This document shows, piece by piece, positions 1 through 10,343 of a stretch of 64,000 nucleotides of DNA. The notes beneath the pieces are model-generated. The model made no database searches. It was given only the letters and a program-made list of their open reading frames with translations, and was not told the DNA's origin. This DNA is from Fragilaria crotonensis (Eukaryota > Bacillariophyta > Fragilariophyceae > Fragilariales > Fragilariaceae), in contig JAKSYS010000107.1 of NCBI GenBank assembly GCA_022925895.1, forward strand, positions 1 through 64,000. Reading direction: 5' to 3'. How positions within the stretch are numbered: position 1 is the first letter of the stretch; each line of letters starts with the position of its first letter. The position numbers and the translations under genes are program-made.

Positions 1-1248
1 TGGTTGTACGACGTACCTGGCATTACAGCAATTACAGCACACGTCTTGCACATGATGTTGGACTACCTGGTACTGTATTTAGTGGTACCAGGTATTTGGT
101 GGAATACACGAATGCAGATACAGGTATGCTGGAGCAGATACGAAATGCTATGATATGAATACAAGTGTATTCTCAGGGATATCATATAGCATGTACCCTG
201 GTACAGTACTCAGGTAGTTGAAAACCTACCGGTAGTTTCAGTAGAGTGTCAAAATCACTTTCCAATCGAAAATTGTTATCGCGCGCGCCTCCATTAAGAT
301 TTACAACTGGAGCACCCGTACTCTCGTACTCTGGTACGTGGTTTCTGGCATCATACCTGGTACATGTACTGTCTGGCGATAATCTGGGTTCTGGGGTCTG
401 GGGTCTGGGGTAGCTATACGCATACAACTCGATTGTACACAATGACACTTGCAAGAAGACTACGTAAGCAAAGTACACCCAAGCTCGGGGTATACCTCCA
501 CACTCCCATCCCACCCGTCAGGGTCTTTTGGGACGCTATTTTTCGAGTAGCGTCCTTAGAAACATTTAGGACATTTCCGATATGTCGATCACTCCTCAAT
601 TCCCACCCGATGCGCTATTATATGGGTTTAAAGGGGCGCACCCGTGCGCTGTACTATTTCACTATACGAGTACAGTACGATATTCGGATTTCATTCTTTT
701 GTCGTCTTCCTCGTCTCTCGTTCTATCATCATATCATCATCATCGTGGTTGTAGAATGGATCCACCTATCAACAATGACGATTTGCTCATGAAGCATTTC
801 GTTTTCAAGCGTGAAATCACCTCCTGGTGTGAAGAACAACATCATCACTACCGGTAGGTAGATGAGTGAGGTCACCATTGTCATCCCAAACGACGTCCAT
901 TTTGTTGCGATTTTTTACAAACGTAGTCGAGTAGTTCAAGTAGTACAAAGTATGGCGCACCGAGCACAAATATGGCGCACCATGCCTGAATCCAATGTTG
1001 AATAGATCTAAAGTCTCGAATCGAGTTGATCAAATAGGACGTATTGAGCAACGCTATTTTATTGCCAGGAAGCAGAAATCATATTAATTCTGCCATATAT
1101 GTGAATGAATAGCGTTATATTCCAAGATATTCCATGAGCTTTTACGAAAATGTCCATCGGGCCCAACCGGTGGTATGCCGATTCTAAAAAGACTTAAATG
1201 AGGCTAAAATCAAATGTCCGAAATACCCCACGGGTGGGGATGCTCTTA
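1..1248. other. Intergenic, no gene supported
   Basis: Short ORFs here overlap each other on both strands, and none has a recognisable domain or family-like composition. The stretch holds GTAC-rich words, one CTACCGGTAG palindrome at 226-235 and another at 848-857, a CATCAT-type simple repeat near 725-745, and a short direct repeat of ATGGCGCACC at about 951-985. Confidence 0.6.
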
Positions 1249-2088
1249 TAGGGCGTTGTTAACTCCCAAAAATGCACCAAAACGGATACAACTCCGGGTA
1301 TTTTTGTATATCATGCCGTTATTTTTGCCGTTAGCTTGATACGGTATCCGTGAACCTGATACGAATTTTTGGAACGAAAATATCAGGATCAGGATCACGG
1401 ATACCGTATCACGATGCCAGCCAACGATGAAATAACTTCTAACGGCAACAATTTCTCCATGTTTGATAAATAATGAAATAACGCATGTTGCAGAGTATTA
1501 CATACAGTGCTGCGGTATAATATATCATACATGGATAAACATACAAATACCTAATATCATGAATACGCACATTATCATTTTGCTACATATATTTGTATGC
1601 ATATTCTCTCTTGTTGAACAACTATGCTGGTGTGATACGAACGCCAATACAAGGTGCAATGTACAAGCTGCAATGAATACGTGTATGGTGCGCATACATA
1701 TGTCTATTGTCTCAATTGTTGACGTATCGCTGTACGTGTATGTTGTACTCGGTATGATTCTCAACCGAACCAATGCAATGCCAGCACTGTGCACTGTGCA
1801 CGCGAGGCACAACGACGATTGAATCCACGAGGAGTTTGTCTCAGTGGACAGTGGACGCATAAATGGCGTTGTGTGTCGTTTTGCTGAACGAACGAATCAA
1901 AGTGTGTGACGTTATGTGGGCAGTTAAAATAAGTGTGGATGCGTCAGCAATCATCGTGATACAAGCTGTTGAGTTAATAACGAATTCTTGTATCACGGAC
2001 TTTCAGGTGAATAAAAAAATATTTAACGTTAAGTTCACAACTGCCTGATACAAAATTTTGTGATACGCGAAGGAGTTAACAACGGCCC
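1249..2088. mobile_element. Candidate non-autonomous DNA transposon with imperfect TIRs
   Basis: GGGCGTTGTTAACTCC at 1251-1266 is matched in inverse orientation by 2072-2088, which has one extra C. Both ends are next to TTA (1246-1248 and 2089-2091), compatible with a 3-bp target duplication of the PIF/Harbinger kind. Inside is a 17-bp perfect inverted repeat (1337-1353 and 1395-1411), plus several more GATACA/GATACG words near both ends, as in subterminal transposase-binding repeats. No transposase is encoded. The superfamily and exact ends are inference. Confidence 0.5.
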
Positions 2089-3052
2089 TTAACGGATTGA
2101 TCGTCCTCTCACCACCATCACGAAATCACTGAGTACTGGAAGCTACTACTGGTAGCGGAATCTGAGGTATGTCCTATCGGAACTGTTGTCATTTCGAATG
2201 AGCATTTTGATCCGTATATATACTGTAACGTTGAGCATTGCACACAACTTAGTAGTATGCAGCATCCTGAAGAACTCGAGAATGCTCTGGGTTCTGAAGT
2301 ACCTCGCATATGAGAACCAGAGAGCTACCGGAAGTAGAGGTGAGAGATGATGGCGAGTTTTTGACAACTCATGTCGACGTGATGACGTCGCACCAGAATG
2401 AATGAAGATGTGAAATTCGGTGGTGCGATGTTGTAGAAGAGGACATACACAAATGGGTCTCAAGAAAAGGCCAGTTCAACCGCGCAAGGAGGACCTGTAC
2501 CGATCGAGGCGATACCCGTTTAGACAATCCATAATGGAGCTGAGCTTTCAATTGTCGGAAATGTGTACTGGTGATGCCTGTATGATGTATGCCATATGGT
2601 TGTACTGTGTTATGTTGTACTGCTTGTGCTGGTACCTACAGGCTCTGGAGGCCAAGACCAGAGTGACGCTTGCGGGCGAGTACGTTGTGGATCTGCAGGT
2701 GGGTAGAATAACTCTCGTGATCATTCTATGATGCTGTGTTGTACTTCTACAGCTGTGCCCGTGAATTTGCATACTGAACCTCCATTTGACTCAAAGCGTG
2801 GTACGTTGTTCGACGAGCGGGCCTCGTCACCGGTTATTCCGCCACTTCGCCAGGAACCCTTTCGGATTGGTCCGCCGGGCTTCCTGGAGCCATGCATCCA
2901 TTTTTCTCATCATATCTCTTATTCTGAAAACGAGGTTTCAAGAACGGCGACGACGAAGCTCTATTGTTGCTACCGGTAGAGCTGCTGCATTTTCGTAACG
3001 CCACCAGATTCATACCCCATTCGACTCTACACAAATCCTCGTCGCCCGGCAT
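2089..3052. other. Intergenic, contains a copy of the 4.7-kb upstream block
   Basis: No coding region is supported. The stretch holds a block (2296-2347) repeated upstream of the gene at 4758, and a CTACCGGTAG palindrome at 2970-2979, close to the 3' end of the methyltransferase gene. Confidence 0.5.
2296..2347 (+). repeat. Duplicated upstream block, copy 1
   Basis: The block runs from GAAGTACCT through AGAACCAGAGAGCTA to GGTGAGAGA. It aligns with 4700-4747, which lies directly before the ATG at 4758. Here no matching coding region follows, so this looks like an orphan promoter or 5' UTR copy. Confidence 0.55.
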
Positions 3053-3858
3053 TATGCCCGAGTTCCTTCGCTCCCAGTTGATGCCTCATGGTAGTACTTG
3101 CTCGATTTGTTTAGTTTGGTCACCACTGAAAACTCTGGTCCAGCTCCAATGCCTGCGTGGTTGATTGTGTATCCATAAATCTCACTTCCATCAGGCCAGT
3201 ACGACGTTTCAAATCTTCAATCACGTATATCCCACCCTCCCGGAGCGATGATTTCCAGAGCGAATAGAGAAAACCGGACGTGCTGTGGTACGTGCGAGCC
3301 ATCATCAATAATGATATCAAACGGACCTGCATCGGCCAACACCTGCATGGTTTCTCGAGTGGATTGATCTCCAAAATGGACTCTAACATTTTGGCGCATG
3401 CCGGGGATCACTTCCGGCAAATTCTCGGTGCCATACGCATAGGCTAATCCCAGGATTAACTCAGCATGTTCAAAGTAATTGTCCCATAATGAGATTGATT
3501 TGCCTCCTTTCGCACCAATTTCGAGAATCTTGAGGTTTCGTTTCTTCCGAAACGGTTCGAACCAATCGGAGTAGTAGCGTTCAAAATGATGTCGATAATA
3601 CTTGTCCGATCCGGACTCTTCCAAGAGTTCCGTAAAGGATTTTTCCGGACCACTTACCTGATTGGGAGTGAAATCATCTTCCAACAGCTTTGCAGAATAA
3701 TTCATCGTAACAATGATGTAACCGGTCATAAAACCGACCAGATAACTTGTAATAACTCTCATATTGTACGACCGCATGACTATAAAGGACTGTTTTGAGG
3801 AAAACAAGGAGAGTATTTTGAGTCTCGAAGATCCCCAGCATTGCAAGTGTTGAGACAT
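3053..3858 (-). pseudogene. Class I SAM-dependent methyltransferase, frame-disrupted
   Basis: The protein begins with a hydrophobic segment (start ATG at 3858, or at 3777 just before the segment), so it is probably a signal-anchored or secretory-pathway enzyme. A methyltransferase fold follows: the SAM-binding motif LEIGAKGGKS, then FGDQSTRE, the acidic FDIIIDDGSHVPQH and, after a break, GGIYVIEDL and WPDGSEIYGY. This order matches small-molecule or sugar O-methyltransferases of the LEIG...DDGSH...IEDL type; the substrate is unknown. Two lesions are visible. A 4-base GGGT-type duplication lies near 3235-3240 after APGG, and one A is missing from an A-run near 3205 between EDLK and TSYWPDG. 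With both corrected the frame runs to a stop at 3053-3055. The gene may be dead, or these may be sequence errors. Confidence 0.75.
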
Positions 3859-4757
3859 GCAGTCCACAGCCAATGACCTTTCTTCCTTCCCTACGAATCA
3901 CACTGGTGGTAATCACTCCCCAAACAGCGACAACTCTCCCTCCAAACAAAAGCAGTCGCAATGATACTATTAAGAACTAACCGTAATAACGATACTCACA
4001 TTGATGATATGCGCACGAGAGACCGCTGACAAATGTGATGGAAGCACGACGTTTATGAGTTTGGACCGTTGAATAAGCGAGATTGTGCATTGCATACACA
4101 GTATCCTGTCTACTCCCTCAGTCCATATGTAGCAGTCACCTTTCAACCATGAATGCGGAAAATTACTGTATTGCCCCAAAACGTCATTTGCTTCGCATTC
4201 ACCAGTATTCGCATGATCTCCACTGATAATATGTATGAATATACATGTTGAAGTAAAGGAGTGCCAACTTGAATGCTCAAAATTGAGTTTACAGATTGTG
4301 ATTTTTGGAATTTTCGAGTTTTCTTGTCATAACTCACAATGATTCAACACCTTTTAAGGCCTTTGGGGCACCGTTACGTATTCTTTATACAATTGAAAAA
4401 CGGACAAAAACGTTTTTGTATTTTAGGGTTCATTTTACCACTGTTAGATGATACAGAAAACATGTGGCGACAGTCGACAGTATTACACGTTCTCCCTGTA
4501 GCCTGTAGACTACCGTAAACACAAAAGACAACACAAATGAGTTCTCGGAGTGGCTACTTGGTACTAGGTACTGTAGTATTGAGTACTCCACCACGCATAA
4601 ATAATTCATTGCTTCAAGCTTCAACCAAGCGCCGGGGTTGAGCATTGCAACGTTACGTCTCCTTGTACAAAGCAGCTTTACTCTGGAGTCTGGACTATTG
4701 AAGTACCTGGAATAAGAACCAGAGAGCTAACGATAGTGGTGAGAGAGGGAGATACAT
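3859..4757. other. Intergenic region between divergent genes
   Basis: This is a shared upstream region for the minus-strand methyltransferase and the plus-strand gene at 4758. I see no gene. It contains the second copy of the duplicated block (4700-4747) immediately before the start at 4758. Confidence 0.55.
4700..4747 (+). repeat. Duplicated upstream block, copy 2 (probable 5' UTR/promoter)
   Basis: This block is homologous to 2296-2347 and ends about 10 bases before the ATG at 4758, so it is the more likely functional copy of the pair. Confidence 0.55.
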
Positions 4758-6736
4758 ATGATGCCAGTGTATGAAAATGAAGAGCCACACAGAAATGGCG
4801 ATTCTTTGCCTAACTCGAACCAACCGGTAGATCAACAACAACAGCGAGCGAATAGTATGATCTCATCGCAGTCAAGATCATCCTTCAATTTCACCGAGGC
4901 TGTACCTCTTTCTCTATCGAGTTTGGCGCACATGGCAGTGCCTTTGGATGAGGGGGTTATGGATGGTATTCGTGAGATTGTCCACCACATGCAGCTCGCG
5001 TGTGTCAATTATAAAACAACGACAGCCGTCAATACTCTCTCAAGAATTGTGGGTGGATGATTGGCAATGGACCACATCGGCAGCTTCGATTTGCCACCGG
5101 CACTTGCGAAATTAGAATGAAACACAAGTATTGCCAACGCGTCAATATATGTGTCGGACAGCCCCAAGATGGGAAACCAGAACAAACTGAGAATTCTAAT
5201 TCCAATTCGACCACGACCGCTGCTGCGACTGTGACTGTACAGGAGAGTGACAATTGGTTGGATGACCCTTTAGTATTGGGAACACTCAGCTTTTGGTACA
5301 GTTCTCAAGAACTATTCACCGAGGAAGAGCTTCAAGACGAAAATCACGATGAACTCGAAATGAATGACGATGATGACATGCCAAACTGTATTCTATACAA
5401 GGTTGCTGTTGAATACCGATCCTTGCCACCGACTGCGAATAAAATGGCGGTTGAAGCGGAAGAACTTAGCATGTTGAGTTTTGGTGGTTCGGTGGATGAC
5501 GCCGTCAAGTACGGTGCTCTAGCGAGTTTGCATGACGAGAATGCCAAGTATGTCATGGAAATTTGTTCGGTACGTGGCAAGAAGTATAAGTTCGACTTGA
5601 TGGATTCCACATTGAGTGATGGTCGATTGCCTCGATGGAGGGCCAAGGAAGGATCCGAACCCCCTTTGTCAAAGTCTCTGTGTCACCGTCACGGACCACA
5701 CCCACGACGACAATGTTGCTCGCCTATCCCTTGTCCTCGATGGCAATCTTCGAAAACCAAAGGAATGTCATCCAAAATTGCACTTTTACACCAAGAAACT
5801 AGTGTCATCTTTTTTGATCTTTCGAAAGCCTGTCAGTGTCACGGCCGTGCCATCGCAGCAGTCGCTCCTGTTGGATGCCGACTTGGCAGGACAAGTCTTT
5901 ATCGATGGTCGGTACGTGACAACGTGGGGACGGGATTGCAAAATTGGATCCCATGTGGAAGCTCTCTTTGGGTTGGATCTCAATTCCATACCAGTATGGC
6001 ACGGCCGTATTGTGGACTATAATGTCATGATGCAAGTGTATTCTCTCTTGTGGCAGGACCTTTTGGTCGACTCGCGCTTGATGGGATTGGATTTGGCCAA
6101 CATGTTGCTCTCCCGTCTCATGTACGGCAAGGACGAGACGGAAGTATACGACGACGACGATGACAATATTGATACGTCTCAAGATACTCTCGAGTCACAA
6201 ATCTTCTCCTCGTCCAAGTACGACCCAGTAGGGATTTGTCCCAAGGCATTGGCCACTCGCTTTGCCAACGAATTTGGAAAACTAGCAATTCCAGTCCTTG
6301 AGGATGATGTGCATGTCGTCAAACGATTGTTGGGTCATCGCACTCCAGTCGTCGTTCCACCTCGTTTAATGTCTGTCTTGATGCGAGGTGGATACTTTGG
6401 TTTAGGGGCCATTACCACATGGTTTACCGATGGCATCGTTGTCGTTCGACCACCACAAGACGACCATGAAAAACTCATTGTCGATGCCGTGCAGCTCTTG
6501 ATCGATGTTGGTGTTGACGACGTGACAACGGAGCAAATGGTGTTTGCCAAGATTGATGATCAAATCCCGAACGGCATTTCAACATGTGTCGTTATTACGA
6601 GACTGAGCAGCAATACTATCTGAACGAATGTTTGGCAACATCCACACCATTTTGGGTCGCACATGCGATTGTTCGAGAACATCCTGCCGGAGGATTGGCA
6701 GAACGGAAGCTGTTGGAGAAGATGATGATGAAGTAA
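4758..6736 (+). pseudogene. Conserved-looking protein of unknown function, several frame breaks
   Basis: I do not recognise the family. Coding character is clear but moves between frames. MMPVYENEEP to TLSRIVGG is open from 4758 to 5060. A second frame is open from about 5057 to 5690 and contains an acidic EMNDDDDMPN stretch and VAVEYRSLPP. A third takes over from about 5690 to 6590 (VFIDGRYVTTWG, PVWHGRIVDY, MRGGYFGLGAITTW). A final shift near 6585 recovers a well-formed C-terminus (YYETEQQYYLNEC to LLEKMMMK) that stops at 6734-6736. Around 5660-5800 yet another frame also looks protein-like, so two close changes may lie there. One break (5048-5115) could be a short intron, but I found no donor/acceptor pair that restores the frame. 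The others sit in TG- or C-rich runs. The gene may be decayed or the sequence may carry indel errors. Confidence 0.5.
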
Positions 6737-7137
6737 AAACCTGTGACACTTGTTTGTGTGGGGGGCAGATGCATGGCATGGAACGAACGGGACTTGGTTA
6801 ATTAGTAGTGAGTTGTGTTTGGTGTTTAGCACCTCTTGGCTGTCCTGATATTTGCATAATAATCAGCCACATATTAAATGCTTTTGCACGCTTGCGAAGG
6901 TTTTGGAACCTCAACCGGCATGGAAAAATGGCAAATGGTCACACAGGTGGATGAGCACCTTCGTATTGCCGACTGCCCTACGTGACTTACGGTAATGCAC
7001 AAAGACACATGTAGCTTATTAATGTTTTACTTCTGTGAGAGCACCTGACGAGAATAAACTTTTACATCGATATCTCGGAGAAATTGTTACCAGTCCAAAC
7101 AAACTGCACACACAGCCAAGGCTTGGATGTAGCGCAT
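6737..7137. other. Intergenic between convergent genes
   Basis: This is 3'-flanking sequence of the genes on either side. I see no gene or clear repeat. Confidence 0.5.
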
Positions 7138-8301
7138 CTAGCCTCTGTACTTGTTAACTTGTCTTGTTCGTCTCACCATAATGTTGTTGTTAAAGTTGGT
7201 GTTCATGTTCTCCATGGCAGTCGAAGGACGGGCAGAGGGAAATGCGGTTGGCAATGCCGATGGTACGATTGTGATGGATGGCGATTGAGATGGTCTCAAG
7301 GAAGGAGCGGCACTAATGGTCGGGTGCGCACTAACAGAAGGCTTACTCGATGTCGACGGAACTTGTGAAGGACTCTTGGATGGTGGCGAAGTCGATGGAG
7401 ACGATGAAGGTTGCATGGTGGATGGGAAAGCACTTGATGTAGGTGCTGACGATGGAGATGGACTGGGTGCCGGAGAGTCGGTGGGTTCCAAACTAGGAAG
7501 TGGGTTGGAGCTTTCGTCGGAAATTGCGTCGGGGTTGGGTTGGAACCGTCGTTGGGATCAAAGTAACAGGCGCGTCAGTAGGAACCTTGACAAATTTCGT
7601 GGGTCGGGGAGAGATTGTAGGGGCCGCAACAGTTGGCATGGGAACCTTAGTTCGCAGGGGTACCTAGTGCCACCTTCAGGCTCTTGGCTGCTTTAGTACC
7701 AAAATGGAAAACGTAAAAGATGAGAAAATCACATGTTGGGCGAAAAAGAACATATAATAGCAACGTGAAAATGATCGTACCTTGAGGCTCCATCTTGTGC
7801 CCACACGGGTGTTTGACTAGCAGAGTTGTTGTTGACCCCAAATATAACTCCGAGAGTGACCCCGATCACGATGAGGGTCGTGACAATAGCGACAATAATG
7901 ATCATTCGGTTTCGAGCGTTATCTGCTTCTTCCTTCGACTTGATAATCTTTTGAAGAGTGACGGCATCAATCGTGGATTTGGGAACCGACTGGTTGGCAC
8001 TGCCTGGGCCACCATCAAATTCGTCTTCGACAGGCGTTGGTGCTTCCGCAGCTGCCGCTGCAGCAGCAGCTGCTGCAACTGCTGCAGCTGCGGCTGCTGG
8101 TGGGGGTGGTGGTGGCAGTGTCTCTGACTCTGAATCCGACTCGGTCTCTGGTGCATTACCATCTGGATTATCCGCATCGTAGCTGTCACTGCCGCTGTCA
8201 CCTTCGATGGGTTCATCACCCGAAGCAACCGAAGGCTCATACTCCTCATCAATGTCAGACATTACCATTTCGTGTCGGAAGCTGTCGATGCCAGAACTCA
8301 T
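7138..8301 (-). CDS. Single-pass membrane protein with acidic/poly-Ala head and Pro/Ser-rich tail
   Basis: I chose the start at the ATG at 8301 (MSSGIDSF). From the N-terminus there is an acidic Ser/Asp/Glu-rich head, a Pro then Ala tract (six Pro, then about seventeen Ala broken by one Val), a short charged helix (KIIKSKEEADNARNR), one strong transmembrane segment (IIIVAIVTTLIVIGVTLGVI) and then a Pro/Ser/Thr-rich tail with PSxSPS-like repeats ending at 7138. The positive residues before the membrane segment suggest a type II topology with the Ser/Pro-rich part outside, a layout typical of diatom cell-surface or wall-associated proteins. An intron from about 7780 to 7688 (GTACGATC donor, AAAGCAG acceptor) fits the exon edges. 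Downstream of it the Pro/Ser frame changes again near 7500-7560, so a second small intron or indels must exist. No enzymatic domain is seen. Confidence 0.55.
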
Positions 8302-9817
8302 GGTGCGATTTCGTTTATTCGTGATCTCCTTGGAGGTTTTTATGTGATATTCTTTAAAGTCACGAAGGAGGTGCTCTACCGGTAGTCGATGCAGATTTGA
8401 TGGCAGTGGATGTCTGAAAGGCAGGGAAGTCCCACAAAAACACAAAATCGGACCGACGTGGGAGTTGGATCGTGCCAATGCTCCAATGCTCTCGGAAAAA
8501 TGAATCTCGTGTAGTTCGCGAATCATTGGACCATATGGTACTGTCGTCGATACTGGTAACTCGTAGGTCATTCTACTCAGTACGCATGCAACGTCAACCT
8601 TCGCACCCTTCACAACCAACCAGAACTTGTGATGACGTATGCATCGGGTACTGTACTAGTGATGTCAGTACAAGTAGTACCATAGCAAATGTAGTAGCAC
8701 GATAGGAAACATCTCAACGCTGGACAACCAATTTTTTGGGCAAGGTTGGGCAGATTCACTATTTCGAATTTCAGCTCTCGTATTATTTGACCAAACGGAT
8801 GCGACGTTCTTAGCTAAATAGAGTACTGTCGCAAAATTGTGGGTAACCGTAGATTGAGATTCGATAGATTCAGCTGTTTCAACAGTTAATAACGGTTATA
8901 ACCGAGTTACTGCTGGGTGCGCACTATCGTGTAGAAGCTCCTGTAATGAGGAATACTCAGAATTTGGACCTGGTACTCCGAGTACTCGTAAACTCTTTGG
9001 AAACACAATTTCTATGTATAATGGGACATACGCGAAGAGGTGCACAGTGCACAGTAGTCCCAGTAGTTACCTACTCCTTGAACCACGGAGGGCGGTATTA
9101 CTCTCAACAAATCAATGCTAAATAAGCAGAGGTGCACCTTGCTGGTATTGGATTTCATGCTTGGCGTGCGCCGTCTACTCCTTATCACGTATCATACAGT
9201 ACAAGAGTTTCCAGTACATGTACAATGTACGATGGCTCTATAGCAGATTAGTAGTCCACTGCACTTGTAAATTGTTGTTATGTTAACAACTTATGCATAC
9301 TACGTACGACATACCGTACTCCGAAGACTCTCTATGTACTCCAGTACAAATCGCCAACTCAAGAACCTGACGTCATTCATGCATGTTCATCAGGATGATC
9401 ATAATATGGAAATAGCAGTCTCAGAACGATGTCTACATTCACTTAAGGACCACTGGCAGTGGTGTTCCTCCCACAAAATTAGAATGACTGAGGAAACAAG
9501 ATATACATATATACGATTCCGACTAGAATTCCCATGAATCCGAAGGCGAACGAAGCCTTATAGTTGTCGCGAAAGAAACCGTCATTCATCTCCTAATGAT
9601 AAATACGAACGGGGGGCATATAGGGCATAGACTTTCCTCCCGAAAAAGTGATTCGAATAATGTCTGGCGGAGAGACATTTCGGAACCGTTATAATATAAC
9701 CAAAGAGATCTGACTCGGCCTTTGTGAACTTCGGCACCGTCGGATTGGTTGACATTACTACACCTGACAGTCGTCGTCCTTGATGATCTGAAACGACTCT
9801 ACAAGCGACAGCAATCA
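8302..9817. other. Intergenic, GTAC-rich
   Basis: No gene is supported. The stretch holds a CTACCGGTAG palindrome at 8376-8385, an ACTCCGAGTACT-type word near 8974, and many AGTAC/GTACT words. It probably contains the divergent promoters of the membrane-protein gene and the split coiled-coil gene. Confidence 0.5.
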
Positions 9818-10087
9818 ATGATTCAAGCAAGTTCACATGACGATTTTCCTTCCAAATCAGAGGTTTTGGATTCCAAATCCATGTTGGGGTCGCAATCGGA
9901 CTGTGGCCGTTCTGAAAGTGCCGAGAGCCATACTGTGACGTCGTGCCGTCAAGGACAACCACAATCCTCTCATCAAGTGACTGCGAAAGTTTCTTCGGAA
10001 TCTACATCCGACCTCAATTTGATGCAATCAAAGCAGGACTTGTCGTCGTCAAATATGGGTGATGATGCTAATCAAAAGGACGGAAAC
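9818..10087 (+). pseudogene. Split coiled-coil gene, 5' part (90 codons before the Copia insertion)
   Basis: The first ATG in the open frame is at 9818 (MIQASSHDD). This part is low-complexity, Ser/Gln/Asp-rich and ends with codon AAC at 10085-10087, exactly at the 5' edge of the retrotransposon. The last five bases, GAAAC, are repeated after the element at 15527-15531. Removing the element and one GAAAC joins this frame to 15532-16629 without a stop, giving about 455 codons. As it stands, translation continues only two codons into the LTR. Confidence 0.75.
10083..10087. repeat. Target-site duplication GAAAC, left copy
   Basis: This is a 5-bp direct repeat next to the left LTR and identical to 15527-15531. 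Five bases is the usual staggered-cut size for Copia integrases. Confidence 0.9.
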
Positions 10088-10321
10088 TGTTGAAATTGAT
10101 ACCCCCGAGATCAATACTTGTCTTCTTGTATCCCTTCAGGATACGTCAGGGGTCAAATAGGTTGTAGTATACACTTTCCGAATGTAATCTTTCCTAAGAG
10201 TTTAATTAAAGTATGAGTTGTTGTCTTGTTTCTCGTTGATTGAATCTGGTCTTGTTTAATCGTAGTTTCACACTCAAATGACTGCATAGATATATATATA
10301 ATGACTCGTGATATTCCAACA
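10088..10321 (-). repeat. 3' LTR of the Copia element
   Basis: This 234-bp LTR begins TGTTGAAATT and ends ATTCCAACA on the plus strand. It is identical to 15294-15526 except for one extra C in the run near 10100. A TATATATATA tract near 10291-10300 would be the promoter TATA on the minus strand. Confidence 0.95.
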
Positions 10322-10343
10322 CACTCCTGCTGGCCGAGGATGA

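Noticed and set aside
364-857. ORFs of 142 and 91 codons
   Set aside because: They overlap each other and an antisense ORF, have no recognisable domain and arise from simple repeats.
7084-7696. Gly/Asp-rich plus-strand ORFs
   Set aside because: They are antisense shadows of the Pro/Ser-rich tail of the minus-strand membrane protein.
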